Positions 10,681 through 23,529 of a stretch of DNA of 64,000 nucleotides are shown one piece after another. Within the stretch, counting starts at the first letter, position 1, and each line of letters starts with the position of its first letter. The notes beneath the pieces are model-generated. The model made no database searches. It was not told the origin of the DNA and worked only from the letters and a program-made list of their open reading frames with translations. A program made the position numbers and the translations under genes. This DNA is from Vicia villosa (taxonomy: Eukaryota; Streptophyta; Magnoliopsida; Fabales; Fabaceae), in NCBI RefSeq assembly GCF_029867415.1, contig NC_081181.1, forward strand, positions 72,760,144 to 72,824,143, read 5' to 3'.

Positions 10681-11820
10681 CTGCCATGTCCGAAAAAACC
10701 TCATTGATTGCTCAACCATTTAAAAACTCCTTGTGAGGGATGAGCACTCATGTTGAGTTAATTGAACTTAGGAGTGGAGAACATCACGAAGGGGGTGGAC
10801 ACCAAATAATTTTGAGCCTAAAAATCCTTTGTTCTGAAAACCATGAACCCGACCAAGTTACAACCCTTAAAAGTCCTAATTGAAGTAGGGTTTATTTCGA
10901 AGACGCACTCCCATGAGATAGTGTTTACTGACTCCCAATGAAGCATAACACATATAGGTTGGTATCGTATGCTTGCTTTATCTTTCATTCACATTGAGGT
11001 TGTAACCTCATTTCATAAAAAAGTTTCTTCAAACTTCAAGACTAGCATAGGGTTTGCATTGTAATTGTCATTCTTAGAATTAACATTCTTTTGCATGAAA
11101 ACATTTGCTTAAACATCAAGGAAATTTCCATGATGAGAATCCATGAAGAGCTTGATCATGTCAAAGTAAAAGAGACTCGAGAACTCCGTAGAGCAAAGCT
11201 TACCATTTCAGAGCTTGACAATCAAGGGGCATGTTGCCTGAATACTCTATTGAGCATGAGCAGTGGATACTCTCTTTGATTGATTACCTTGAAGGTTTTG
11301 AAAACTCTATTGAGTGTGGTAAAGTTGCTTCCACAGTTTGTTTGATCTTCAAGGGAAGTAAACTCGAGAATTCTGATAAGATGTACATAATCAGGGGCAA
11401 TCAAATCGAGGTGTGACCTCTCAAATCCAATTAATCTGGGTTAATCAAGTCGAGGAATCTCTCTCTTGATTTCAATCAATCTGAAGTAGTGACGTCGAGG
11501 AATCTCTCAAGCTCACTCAATATGGGGCAATTACGTCGAGATTCGACAAATCTCTTCAAGGATCCGTGGATCAAGAGAAAGAATATTTCAAATGTATGAA
11601 TATGCTGGGGCAAATTTTCTCAAGTAATTGGGGTGTAAGGATCCTTCTGAGGGAAATGTCTTCGTGAATCAGATACCTTTGTAAGTCAAGTAGCCTAGGG
11701 CATGATCTTTTTGGTTTGTATTGAAGGAACCGTCATTCACTTGTAAAGTGCAGTTGACCATCACAGAGTTGATAAGTATCATAATGCTTTTCCCCAACAA
11801 GTTACTCTTTCCTCAAGCAT
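10681..11820 (+). other. element A internal region, non-coding
   Basis: Sequence shared with B (36785-37421 and 62721-63040), including TGACTGCCATGTCCGAAAAA, GAAGTAGGGTTTATTT and repeated GTCGAGGAATCTCTC / GTCGAGATT motifs with CAATCTGGGG. No conserved ORF. Position 11270-11290 is the homologous counterpart of the D insertion point in B. Confidence 0.55.
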
Positions 11821-12041
11821 AGGAGTTTATTTCTCCTAGAAAAGTCTCTCCCCGAGCATAGGAGTTTATTTCTCCTGGGAATTCATTCTTTCCCCAAGCA
11901 TAGGAGTTTATTTCTCCTGAGATTTAATTCCATTCCTAAGCATAGGAGTTTATTCCTCCTAGAAAAGTCTCTCCCCGAGCATAGGAGTTTATTTCTCCTG
12001 AGAATTCATTCTTTCCCCAAGTATAGGAGTTTATTTCTCCT
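11821..12041 (+). repeat. six-unit AGGAG/CTCCT hairpin array, element A
   Basis: AGGAGTTTATTTCTCCT recurs six times, starting at 11821, 11860, 11902, 11944, 11983 and 12025, a period of 39-42 bp. Each forms a 5-bp stem with a 7-base loop. Linkers carry TCTCCCCGAGCAT or TTTCCCCAAGCAT. Element B has three relatives at 63050-63150. Unlike other arrays here, stem sequence is nearly constant. Confidence 0.9.
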
Positions 12042-12756
12042 CGGAGTTGTTCCAATCCTCTCAACAAGGGTTCCTCATCAGAGTTCTCATCTCCAATATG
12101 GTAAATTGAGGGAATCTCCTCAAGCTAAAAATTCTCCAAGTCATGGCACATGGTGTGAAGTCAGAAGTCATTCTTCAAGTCAACGAAGAAGTATATCTTG
12201 CAAGTCAAAGTCCAATATCTATTGGCACCCCCACAGAGTTCACAACACTAAGGGGATTCTCCCTTGTGTTTACCTCTCCCGAGGTCAAAGACGAAGTTCG
12301 ATCAACAAGTCAGCGAAATATGCTTTAAAGGGCCCTCGTCATCTTTGCATATAGTAACCATTGCATTCGCATTGCATCAACAAAAAGCGTAGCATTTCCA
12401 TGAATATGGAGCATTACGCCATAAAAAAAAATCATCAAACATGCATAAGCCAAGTTTGTTTGTGCTCCAAAGGCACAAGGTAATATATATCCCCAGAAGA
12501 AGTCTCACTTTCTCTCTCCCGTGTGGATTGGATACGATGTCTTTTTCCGTCAAGATCATTATCTGTGGTTATTTCCCGATCCATACTTGGTGTGTGGCAA
12601 TTCGAATGGTTGTCATTCTTGTAGAATTACACCCCGCCTTTCAGCCTGTGGGATCCATGTAGTTCTTATGCTTCGCGAGCATCAATGTTTCCTTGCAAAC
12701 CCAGTGTTTAATAACATCCCCGATAGAGTCTAGCCACCACCGGTCTTCGGTGAAGT
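12042..12756 (+). other. element A 3' region before hairpin array
   Basis: Non-coding sequence shared with B at 63151-63960, including CCAATATCTATTGGCACC. Two further conserved inverted repeats: ATGCTT-CGC-GAGCAT (about 12668) and GTGGCAAT-TCGAATG-GTTGTCAT (about 12593). In B these read ATGCTT-CGC-AAGCAT and GTGGCAAT-TCGAACG-ATTGCCAC, so pairing is kept through substitutions. No coding region supported. Confidence 0.55.
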
Positions 12757-12958
12757 CCAATGATTATTGGCATCCCTTTCAAGTCCTATTGTTATAGGCG
12801 TCCTTTGGTCAGTTCTAGTTGTTACTAGTCTGTTCCTTTAAAGTCCTGTTGTTACAGGCATCTTTCGATTAGGTCTAATTGTTATTGGTCCTGTCCTCCA
12901 GAATCTGGTTGTTACCAGTAAAAGTCCTATTGTTAGAGGCATCCTTTGGTCAGTTCTA
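12757..12958 (+). repeat. upstream part of the 3' UTR hairpin array, element A
   Basis: Seven further hairpins of the same type precede the foreign fragment: CCAAT-GATT-ATTGG, CCTAT-TGTT-ATAGG, CTAGT-TGTT-ACTAG, CCTGT-TGTT-ACAGG, CTAAT-TGTT-ATTGG, CTGGT-TGTT-ACCAG, and CCTAT-TGTT-AGAGG with one mismatch. An eighth (CTAGT) is cut in its loop by the junction at 12959. Loops are mostly TGTT here and TGTT or GGTT in the downstream part. Confidence 0.85.
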
Positions 12959-13114
12959 GTTTTTGGCTCGATACTATAAGTTGGTTTGCCCTGTCTAACC
13001 CACTTTAAGAAGTGGACCGAGGCGAGACGGGAGAGATTTTGTCAGCGGCATCTATCATATAAGAAAATTAAGTGGGCTGGAAATTTCCATTTTGCCCTGC
13101 TGCTCCTCTAAAGT

Positions 13115-13408
13115 CCTATTGTTATAGGCATCCTTCGGTCAGTTCTAGTGGTTACTAGCCTTTTCCTTCAAGTCCTGTGGTTACAGGCATCCTTCGGTTA
13201 GGTCTGATTGTTATTGGTCCTTTCCTTCAAAGTCTGGTTGTTACCAGCAAAAGTCCTGTGGTTACAGGCACCCCTTGGTCGAGTCTAGTGGTTACTAGCC
13301 TTCTCCTTAAAGTCCTGTGGTTACAGGCATCCTCCGGTTAGGTCTGATTGTTATTGGACCTTTCCTTTCAAGTTCGATTGTTATCGGCAAAAGTCCAATG
13401 ATTATTGG
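13115..13408 (+). repeat. array of eleven small hairpins in 3' UTR, right copy
   Basis: Copy of 2700-2993 at constant offset 10,415. It directly precedes further 3' UTR sequence, the polypurine tract (about 13822-13833) and the right LTR, the normal place for a 3' UTR. Confidence 0.9.
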
Positions 13409-13833
13409 CATACACTTTTAGATCTCGAGTCACCCTTCGGCTGTGTCTCTCGTTGAAGCCTAACTGAGGTTAGCAAACAAGGATCGGTTTCCCCTTCGGC
13501 TGGTTACATCCTTTATCGAGTCACCCTTCGGCTGTGTCTCTTTTTGAAGTCTAACTAAGGTTAGCAAGCTAGGATCGGATTCCCCTTCGGCCGGTTTCAT
13601 CCTTTATCGAGTCACCCTTCGGCTGTGTCTCTTTTTGAAGTCTAACTGAGGTTAGCAACCTGTTTAAAGGTCCACCTTCGGCTGGTATCCTTTGATAACA
13701 TTCAACACTCTTTGATTTACCGCAGAATGCAAATTTTGATGGTACTTTCGGGTATTCAATCCACTTACACCTCTCATGTCCAGAACTTGTATCGTTTATA
13801 CATTCAGGTCTAAGAAGATTGAATAGGGGCAGC

Positions 13834-16800
13834 TGTTGCACCCCAAAATTTGCCCACATATTTATTTCTAACTGGCTTAGACTTCTCATTCACATGCATC
13901 CGTCATTAGGCCATCTAACGTTCACACATTCATTAATCAAATAACTTTGCATTGGATCAAGGATATTGAAAGCTATGGTTTTATATGGTCGTTCATGGTG
14001 GATTTCTTTCTCCTAAGGCTACAAAGTTTTCCTCTATGAAGATTCCCCAAAAATCAAGAAAACAATAAAGAGTTTCTTATATGTGGCATACGCAATCATT
14101 AATTCACCGAGATTTATTGGGTTCCTTGTTGTGCTTCAACTCTTATATTCTTAAAGGATCCCTTAAGGTAGTTATGATGCAAGAACCGTGGTTTATGGAG
14201 TAGTGGATCCATCTGTCTTTTAATACATAAAGCCCATATCCTGTATGACATGACGGTTTCAAAGACTGGGGCATTATTCTTCCTAATATTGGTTGCTTGA
14301 CTCACATTTAGATTAAAGAATTTGAATTGAGTCAGAGTTTATTGAAGAGGCGAAGTGATTTGGTTTTTGTCCATTAAGGGTCGAAGTGGATTTGAGTTGG
14401 AAAGATAAATAAAAAGGAACCAAAGTTCTTAAATTGGGTGCAAGTTCTTGAGAAAAAAAAGAAGAATGATTTGTGTACTAGAAAATGTGTCTTCGAGATA
14501 AAAAATATCAAGATTATAATAGCGTTTTGAGCTCCATTCAACATCATCAAATTCATTCAAAAGTACAAAAGAGATGTAGTTCAAATTCAATGTCATTCAA
14601 TTTTGGTCTCGAATTGGGCTATCATTCAAGGTTCTTTACAAAAAGAGAAGTATCAATTGCAATCTTCAGGGAGCTTCTACAATATTCAGTCCAATCCATT
14701 ACAAGAAAAAGAGGTCTGCATCACTTACAATTTCAAGCCCAAAGATTATTACATTCAAAATTACAAAAAATTGTTTGACTACAGACTAAAGTCTTTACAC
14801 CATCCTGAAACTTATTTCCAACAAGCCTTCAACACCACATGTTCCTATTCTGCTCATAGTTTGCCTTGAACAATATGCGTCAAAACGATACGTGCTGAAT
14901 ATGTGAATTTCATTTGAACCATGACTGCCTGGAAAGACAAAAATTCCCTGCAACATTCACACAAGAAAAAGACCACGTCAAACCAAAACCATACACTAAA
15001 ATCATGCTCAAACCCTCCTGCACATAAGAATAAAACCAGTTCAAAACCATTTGTAGTTCCAATCCATACACACATACCTGAACAAATTCAAAATCCAACA
15101 GTCTGCATATCTCCATTCTATCCAGTTCAGTTTGCATTCATAAGTGGTCCAAAAAAAAACAACATAAACAGCATATACAACTCAGCCCTGCAGGAAATTC
15201 AGAAAAAGCCATAACATATTTGTTCAAAAAGAAAAAACCTTCAGCCATAACCATTCACACAAAATCAATTAACTTCCCCTTAACAGCTTTTTTTTTTTCC
15301 AGCAACATAACAGAATTTCAAACCAATCAAAACCAACTTGCAACTGACCTAACTAACTTCAAAATTCAGTTACAGAATCTAACTAATCCTAACAAACTAA
15401 TTGCCAGCTCATCAAACATATAACAGAATTTCAACAAGAAAAGGGAGGGAAGAATCAAACCTGAACAGCTATATATATGAAACTCTCCCAATCTTCAAAC
15501 TCTCGACGATCATTTTCCACCAATCCTCTCATCTTCATCTTCAGCTATTCATTCTCTCATCTTCATCTTCCATCCATCCCTTCACATCTTCATCGAGCTC
15601 AACCATTTTCTTCTTCACATTCTCCACAATCATATTCTTCCATTCTTCACAATCCTCATCTCTCCACTCTCAATCTCTCTCCAACCTTGAAACAACCTTC
15701 ATCACCATACTCATTCTGTGTCCGCCCTTACTTCATTCTGCATCGCGTAAACGACGAAGTTCAGAAATCAAAAAAAGAAGAAAGGTGAATCGGATGAGCA
15801 CAAGCCAAAGACGAACGCGATTGTTTGCCTGAGTTCATAGAAATCTTGGCAACCACCGCCAAATCGCCTTCAACCATCTTCGTCTCTGCAACCACCGCCG
15901 GTCGCCTTCAGCTCCTCATCCGCAACCACATCAACCACAGGCAAATACAGAAAGTTGTGTTAACGAAGAAGATGAGAAGAATAAGCTAAAAAGAATCAAG
16001 ATCTTACCGGACTCAAGATTCTTTTGTTCGCCATTGTTGAAGCGAAGAAACCAAGACCGATCGGAGAGATGAAATCGAGAGAGATGAGACACAAGAGAGG
16101 AAAGGTTGATTCGGTTTGTTAGCGGCGGTAGCGGAGCTCTTTCGGAGAAGATGAGCTTGAGAGGCGCCGTCGCTGCCGTTGTTGAAACGAAGGGGCCGAT
16201 AGTCTAAGAAGTCGATTCGGCGCAAGTAAGACCTAATCCCTCTTTCTATTCGTTCCTGATTATTTCCTTTTTTTTTATTGAATTTTGTTAATAGTTTCTG
16301 AATAACATTGGTAAACCGAATCAATAATCCTGGGCCGAAATAATTTTGACACCCCCATATGGCCCATGGTACATTCTTTTCTGCAATCAAACAACACTCC
16401 GTGGGCCTTTACTATCTCGTACCCCCCTGGCCCATGATGCATCTTTTTTGGCTGAAAACTATAACATACAAGAAACTCTGTCTGGGCTTGTCACCCTGGG
16501 CCCTGCGCCTGGATCTACTTACACCCCTGGTCTCCCATATTAACACCCCCTGAGCCCATTAATTCATGCTAGAACTTAGTCTTTTTTCACATAGATCTTC
16601 CCTTTTTTTTTAGGTAATTGTTGACACATAAAACCATAAAATTTGCTAGTTCTAATTAGGTTTTAGGGAAATTTTAGTCTTTAGAATTTTCCCATAAAAA
16701 AGGGGCATAAAGATGTTAGTTTAGGGTAATAGATTTTTAGTACAATTTAGGCTTGAATTAAAATTCCCTTAACATGTAAAAAACTCATAAAAATAGTAGT

Positions 16801-18032
16801 ATTGTTTAGAAGAACTTTGTACTAATACTTGAATTGCTTCTCTTATGCTTTTGTATCATTTTCGTGCTATTTTTGTATAATTGTTGTGTAATTTTGTTAC
16901 TTGTTTTTGGCCATATTTTTGGCCTATTTTGTTAATACCATTTTAACTTTCCTTTTAGAACTTAGTCACCATGTTAACATTAGACTTAGAATAACACTTA
17001 GATTAGAGAATAGGTTAGTTCCCCTTTGTTCATTCTTTTTCTTTTCAACTTTAAAACATTAATAAATAAAGATGCGAATCACATTAAGAAAGTGATAGAG
17101 AAATGAGTGGGATTCATTCCCTAATCTGTTTCTCAATCACTTAGTGGCATAGAAATGAGTGGGATTCATTCCCTAATCTGTTTCTCAGTCACTACTTAAT
17201 GGGAGAGAAATGAGTGGGATTCATTCCCTAATCTGTTTCTCAAACATTAATTAATGGGATAGAAATGAGTGGGATTCATTCCCTAATCTGTTTCTTGAAC
17301 ATTATATAATGGGATAGAAGTGAGTGGGATTCATTCCCTAATCTGCTTCTCGATCATTATACATTTTTATGTGATTCAAATCGCAAAGTAAATCCCTTTA
17401 AAAAATACCCAACCAAAAACACCTAAAACACTTAATAAAGGCTCGAATTAAAACAAAGTGATGAAGTGGTGCGAAACCTTGTATTGGGTTTTGTTCATCA
17501 TGTAGTTACATAAAAAACACAAACCCAAGTTCATTCTCTTTTGCCTTGTTAGGCGCTTAAGAACAAGTTAAGTCCTTTCCAAAACTAGGCGTATAAGTCT
17601 CCAAAGGTCGAGCATCGTGGATTGTGACCTTAACCTCTGTTCAATTAAAAAACACAAAACAAATGGAAACTATGGAGCCGAACTACGGTCGCTCTGATTC
17701 CTTTAAAGGGATACGTAGGCATTGGGTCGCGGGGCCTAAGCGAGCACACTTGTAAATAATTCCTTCTTTTCCCCGTACTTCTCTTGCATGCATTCGCATT
17801 TAGTTTAGACATAGATATACACCCTTTAGATAGAAACAAACGTAGGTGGATACCATCGAGTACGATGGGCGTGAGGGGTGCTAACACCTTCCCCTTGCGT
17901 AACCGACTCCCGTGCCCTATTCTCTGGTCGAAAGACCTTGTTCTTGTTCCGAGTTAGGTTTCTGATATTCCTTTCCCTTATGGGATAAATATATTAGTGG
18001 CGACTCTGATTCCATTTTTCGCGGTAGCGACA
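13834..18032 (+). repeat. right LTR of element A (4199 bp)
   Basis: Near-identical partner of 3419-7616, preceded by the same polypurine tract. It ends GCGACA, then ACTACC of non-element DNA. TATA box at about 15470 and hairpin array at about 17085-17361 match the left copy. Confidence 0.93.
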
Positions 18033-18560
18033 ACTACCTAGACTTTTTTTCCACCTTTTTAGAAGATCTAGACTCTTTATTTATTTACAAAAGTACAATA
18101 AGATATCAGTATGTGTAGTCCATTGTATAATGTAGTCATAAGGTGTCATTGTCAAAACAAGGCAAATAGGATGACCATAGGTGTCATTAACTGTTGTCCA
18201 TTGTACTTTTTTCTACACACACTCTATTAATCTATCATATAAGAAAGTAATTGTTCTTGGAAAACCCATTTTTCCCCTTTCTAAAATCCTCTTCATTTGG
18301 ACTACACACGTGGACACTCTTTGCATCTGGTTGCCTACTCTTTTCAATTTCACAAAATCTTTTCTATTTTCCCCATATTTTTTCCTTCTCCTCTTTTTTG
18401 CTTCTCTTTTTTCGCAAAGCCCTATTCCCCTTTTCACTCAATGATAATCTCTCCCAATCAAACTCAACTTTTTTGATTGCTTGCAACTATGGATTTGCAA
18501 ATTTCAATACAAACCTCATCTCTCTTTAGTTTCCTCCAGATCCAACACTTCCATGGTAGG
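18033..18560. other. spacer between A and C with candidate Helitron 5' end
   Basis: 528 bp between the outer LTR end of A (18032) and the outer end of C (18561). At 18230/18231 A|TCTATCATATAAGAAA begins, the same 16 bases as at 2636, as expected of a shared Helitron 5' end; the following CCATTTTTCCCC also resembles the 2636 copy. The remainder is C/T-rich. No gene recognised; overlapping small frames on both strands look random. Confidence 0.4.
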
Positions 18561-21500
18561 TGTCGCCCTCGGTTTTTTATATCTCTTGTGAGAGATAAAC
18601 GAACTGACTCTTCTTTTTTTTTTTTTAGTTTTGAAAATCAGAGAGTCGCCACCGAATTTTATTTTATCCAATTAAGGAAAGGTTTATAAAAGAAACAGAA
18701 AAAGACCTTTAAGAGATTTTGGGTTCGGAGGTAGGTTATACAAAGGGAAGGTATTAGCACCCCTTTGTATCCATGGTTATCCATGGGCTCTTAATTGCTT
18801 AGCTCACTTGTTTTGAATCATTTGTCTTGCCTTAAAATGCTTGTATGTGGTTTTAAAATATCTTTGTAAATTGGCTTTGTAATGATCCTTGTGCGGATGT
18901 ATACAAAGTGTTTTATCTTTCGAAAGATGTTTTGAAAAAAAGAGCTTTAACTTCGTAATGATCCTTGTTTGGATATATACCAAGTATTGTCTTTTTTGAA
19001 AGTTTTATTTTGAAAAACAATGATATATGAGACATTTGTTGTTTTGTTTTGAGCAAGCAATTAGGAGATCTACCCTAAGTTTATAAGGTCCTTTCCTATT
19101 TCTTTTAGAAAATTCTGCTTTGACCAGATGTAAACAAAAGTTTGGATTTGCATTTGAAACAGTAGAATTGGTTTTTGAAAAGAGTAACAGAGGGATTACC
19201 CTAAGAGGTGCAAGTGTGATTGTGTTTTGATTCAGATATTTTTATCTTTGAAGTTAGTGACCTAACGCTTCAGTTTTTATCTTTGACATACACGCAGTTT
19301 TATATGTACAGGAATTAAAATGCGGGAATGTAAAATGCGGAAAGTAAATCTACGCTATTACATCGATTGTGCGAGAAATGTAAACTACGCTATTTACATG
19401 ATTTTGACAACCTATACTCTTTATCTAGGAATTTAAATTGCAATACGATAAAAGAAATATTTTTGGATTTTTTGTATGGTTGATTTTAATTAGAATTAAT
19501 GCATAATTAATTTAATTAAAATGAGAAAGAAGGTAAAAATAAAATTTAAACCTAAAAAATTAAGTCTAAAATATGTTCAAAATGTTTGTTAATTAATTTT
19601 AAAACAAAACTATTTTTTTTGGGATTTTTGAAATTGTTTTTGAAATTATTAAGTTAATTAACATATAATTATGCAAATAATTATACACATATATTAAACT
19701 TAAAGAGAAAAATATTCTAAATATGTACAAAATTAGCTTATAATATATAAACTTAATTTAATAAAAAGAAAATATTTTTTTCTGATTTTTTTTTATGGTT
19801 TAGAAATATTTAAAATGAAATACTTAAATATATATTGATTAATTAAACAAAATATTTTTATTATTAAGAAAAATAAAATATTTTTGTGTCAAAAATTAAA
19901 ATAATATTTTATCGACTTAAAAATATTTTTTGTATATTTTTCTGATTTTTAAAACTATTTTAAATTAATTTTGCAAAGAAAAATAAATAAAATAGAAAAA
20001 TGTAAAAAATATATTAAATCTGGATCTTTGTGGCTAGCTGGTAAGTCCATATCATGGACTAGCGTGTCTGGGGCATTGGATTGAGGGACTGACATGATCT
20101 GATGGCCACTGAAGCGAAGGAGCATGGCACGTGTATCACCTGCAAAGCACTGAATCAGAGAAAATTTAAATTAAAATGCGCGCGCGCCCTGGCCACTCAA
20201 GTGAGGACACCTCATCATCTTCAACCTCTCGCCACCACTTTTAACAGCGCTTTTGTAAAAACAACGCTGTAATAAGTGAGTCTCAAACCTGCAAAATAGC
20301 GAATAGGGGTAAACTCATGCAAAAAAAAATCGCGACCTATTCATTCTGCTAGCCTTGATTCACTGAGTTTAGATATACATCTTGTTTCTTCTAATTTTTC
20401 CTAAATCGAATAACCCCAAAATGGAGCCCAAGAACCCTAGAATGGCAACTTCGTGTACAAGCATCCAAACCTCAATTAAACTTCCAGAAACGATCAGTAC
20501 ATCAAACTAAACTCAAATATATGTCTACATCTTATTAAACATGCATGAATGATCAGATATGAGGTGATTTATGTTTGAACAAACCGTGGCTTGTGTGGCT
20601 CGATTTGTGAGGCTTTGATGCTTAAAATTTATTTGGATAGGTTCAATGAAGTTCAGAGATGATGTTTGAATACTTGGTTTGGATTGAAACTAGCTGAAAC
20701 TTAAAATTCGAATTTCAAATTTCTTGCAAAATTTCAAGTATGATACAAGTGTGTTACAAGCATGGATTTGGTTCTGCAATTGTGTGTGTTTGTTACTGAA
20801 GTGTCCTACTTCATTTATAAGCAATGAATGAGCTTCAAACTTAAGCTACCAAGCATTGGTGATCTTTGAACTTTTGAATTCTTTAATATAAAAAAGTTTG
20901 AATTCTTTGGCCATGGCTTTGAATTTTCTTCAACCTCTTGCTCTAGGCCTGCTATGTACTTCCATTGCTGCAGAGTTGAATCATTCTTGGTGGCTTTAGC
21001 TTAAGAATCAAGCATTGTATCATTATCCTTCACCATTTCTTTTTCAATTTAACTTTAAATGTAATAAAATTAAACCAAACAAGAAATAAAAATGCTATGG
21101 GCCTTAGGTTGGTCGTGGGAGGCCCTTAGCATCATTAGAATCATGTTTGGATCATGAAAACTTGGCCCCTTTTGGAAAAAAAATATTTTTGATCAATGTT
21201 GGTTTCATGCATTTTCCCAAAATATAGCCAACTTCAACAAGGCATAAATCCCTCAATTTTTATCATATGAAGGAGTTCTTGTACTTTTTAGAAACCTCAA
21301 GATGTTCTCTACAAGCCACTTTGGAAACATGTTTTCATTTGGAGAAGTTATCTTAATGTTATGGCCTTTGACAAAAAACCACTTTTTGTTGACTTTGAAA
21401 ATGACCTGTAATTTCTAAGCTCATATTTTTCAAATGGTGAATCCAATGACCATGGGATCAATTGCATTTGAAAGATAATTGAATTTCCTTAAAACAAGCT

Positions 21501-23250
21501 TTGGTTGGAATTTTTTGAATGAACGAGGAGAGAGTTATGGCCGGTCAAAGTTCAGTTGACTTTTTAGGAGAAAACCCTAATTTTGAAACTTAGGGTTTTT
21601 TTGATTTTTGATCTTTCCTTGATGAATTATGATCAACCAATGATCAAATGATGAATCTTTTGAAAAAATGTGGATGTTGACAAAAAAAATTCATTTTTGA
21701 CTGTCTGTTGACTTTTCGGTCAAACTGGTCGTCTGTTGACTGTTTGAGCTGCTGACTGCGCGTCTGAGCGAATTGAAGTTTGAAAATTTGTATGGTGGTA
21801 CTTTAAGATATATGGAGGTCCATGAAATCCATTTGAGGTCTCAAAAAACTTGTTCTCCTGAAAAAACAAAAACCCTAGTTAAGGACTGTTTGTGTAGGAG
21901 ACAGTTAAGCGTACCTGATTTTTGTGGAGTGCTGAGTCTCTGCTGATCATGTGATTGTCAGAAGACTTCTAGAACAAAAATCTTGGAATTTTGAAATGCA
22001 AAAGATTGATTTGATTGATGGTACAAAACACGGAGAATTGCACTGTCAGCGGGTTTGACTGTCAACTGACTGTTCAGGCATTAACGTAGCAGTTAAAGTT
22101 AATTCTTTTCTTTTTGTTTTTTTGTTGTGTTAATGGTGAAAATTTATTTACATGAGTTTTAGTTGTTAGAAAAACACAGACATAATAAATAAATAAAATA
22201 TACTGTACGCGAACAAAATTACTGATAATAACCTTGAAAAATATTTAATGCACAGAAAGATAAATATTTAACTGGCAGAAAACACACAAAATATTATCTG
22301 GATAATTAAACTACAGTACGACAGATAGTACGACATTTAATACTGACAGTACAAATATTACATAATATAATGAACAGTACGACAAATAAACGGTACATTA
22401 TTTGAGAACAAAAGATACGACAAACTTTAAAAATGACGATTAAAAACCCATGCTATAAATAACAACATATAGATGATCGGGAGTGTAAACAACCCAGGTC
22501 CGCATTTTTCAGGACTATGCAGACAAAAAAGGACATGATCACCACCAAGACGGTGATGACCATAAGAAAACACGTATCCATCCATTTCGCCATTTTTGTC
22601 GGGGAAGAAGAGAAAATAAATATGAGGTAGAAATGAGAGAGATGAGTTGAAATTTGATGTGAGAATTTATGGAAAAAATGAGAGGTATTTATAGAGTGAA
22701 AAGAAGGATAGAGACGTTGGGGAATGAAGTGATTCCGTACAAAAAAGGAAAATTTGAGTGGTAGTAGGATTTGAAAGAAAGTGTATGGTAAGGTTTGAAA
22801 AGAGAGACGTATAGAATAAAGTTAGAATTTTATTTTGAAAGAGATTTGAAAAGAAAGGAAAATATTTTGAAAATAATAGAATATAGTATAGAAATTAGTG
22901 GGAAACAAAAACTAATAATAATTTACTCGTTACCAGTACAGTTTGAATCCTCGAACTTTGCGCCTGCAAAAAATTTAATTCTGTACCAATTGCGTCAGTA
23001 CTATTTATCTGCAAATAAATCTCAAATAAATAGCGTGTGTGAAGTGATAAACAGTAATTGGCGTTTGTGTAAGAATAAATTCAACAGCGAACCAAAATAC
23101 CGTATAAGAAAAAATTCTAAAAACCGAGTATTCATAAAATCAGGATATTTATGGAATAAAATCCAAGATTATATGAAACTCCCAATTTTTAGACAGAAGT
23201 CTGTTGCCTTCTTTTTTGAAAAAGATGCGGACAAATTTTGGGGTATAACA
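18561..23250 (-). repeat. 3' LTR of element C (4690 bp)
   Basis: On the minus strand it starts TGTTATACCCCAAAATTTG at 23250, next to the polypurine tract, and ends GGGCGACA at 18561. The end contains GGTGGCGACTCT (about 18641-18652), the internal partial primer-binding-site copy also seen in the LTRs of A and B. Start and end agree with LTRs A and B (TGTTGCACCCC...GCGACA). The middle is AT-rich with GTTGACT-rich segments (about 21690-21760). Confidence 0.87.
22686..22693 (-). promoter_or_regulatory. LTR TATA box, element C
   Basis: TATAAATA on the minus strand, 557 bp inside the LTR start. It is followed downstream by CTCTCATTTT and an A/C-rich leader. Transcription would run leftward. Confidence 0.5.
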
Positions 23251-23529
23251 GTTTCCCCTATTCAATCTTCTTAAACCTGAAGAGACTGATTGGAATCTGA
23301 AGGTAGAAGATGATTGAATATTTAGATGCCCTGAAAATTTGCACTTACCTCCACCGGAAGAGATGTTAGATATTGCATTTGAATGTTGTCTGAGAAATGT
23401 TGTTGGCAGATCGAAACATTACCTGAGATGGGCTTTTAGATGCCATCTGGTAAATGTGTTGATGGTTTGTTTATCAGAATGAATCCATTGATTATATCTT
23501 GATGAAGGATTTGAAAACCTCTGCGTTGA

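Larger units (their letters stand above)
3419..18032 (+). mobile_element. element A: non-autonomous Ogre-like LTR retrotransposon
   Basis: Two LTRs (3419-7616, 13834-18032) enclose a 6.2-kb internal region (7617-13833). It has an Ogre-type primer-binding site, traces of gag and an Ogre-like 3' UTR, but no protease, RT, RNase H or integrase sequence. It shares long blocks with element B, so both belong to one non-autonomous family probably mobilised by Ogre enzymes. No target duplication can be scored: the left LTR is preceded by 3' UTR, not host DNA, while the right flank begins ACTAC. Near-identical LTRs imply recent origin or recent conversion. Confidence 0.85.
12959..18032 (+). repeat. right copy of 5.07-kb direct repeat (3' UTR part + LTR)
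   Basis: Second copy of 2544-7616. Its left junction lies in the loop of a 3' UTR hairpin (CTAGT then TTTTTGG), where only GTTTTT is shared between the flanks. Its right end is the exact LTR terminus (GCGACA), followed by ACTACC instead of a primer-binding site, so 18032 is a true outer LTR end. Confidence 0.95.

Noticed and set aside
10528..10719. Minus-strand Phe-rich membrane protein
   Set aside because: Pure consequence of poly-A/AAAG simple sequence.
18181..18529. Overlapping frames resembling a small membrane protein between A and C
   Set aside because: Open in several frames on both strands in T/C-rich DNA, no domain, and cut by the LTR of C at 18561.
22795..23274. 159-codon plus-strand open frame
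   Set aside because: It lies antisense to the U3 and start of the element C LTR, has low-complexity Lys/Asn/Ile-rich composition, no recognisable domain, and ends at the polypurine tract.
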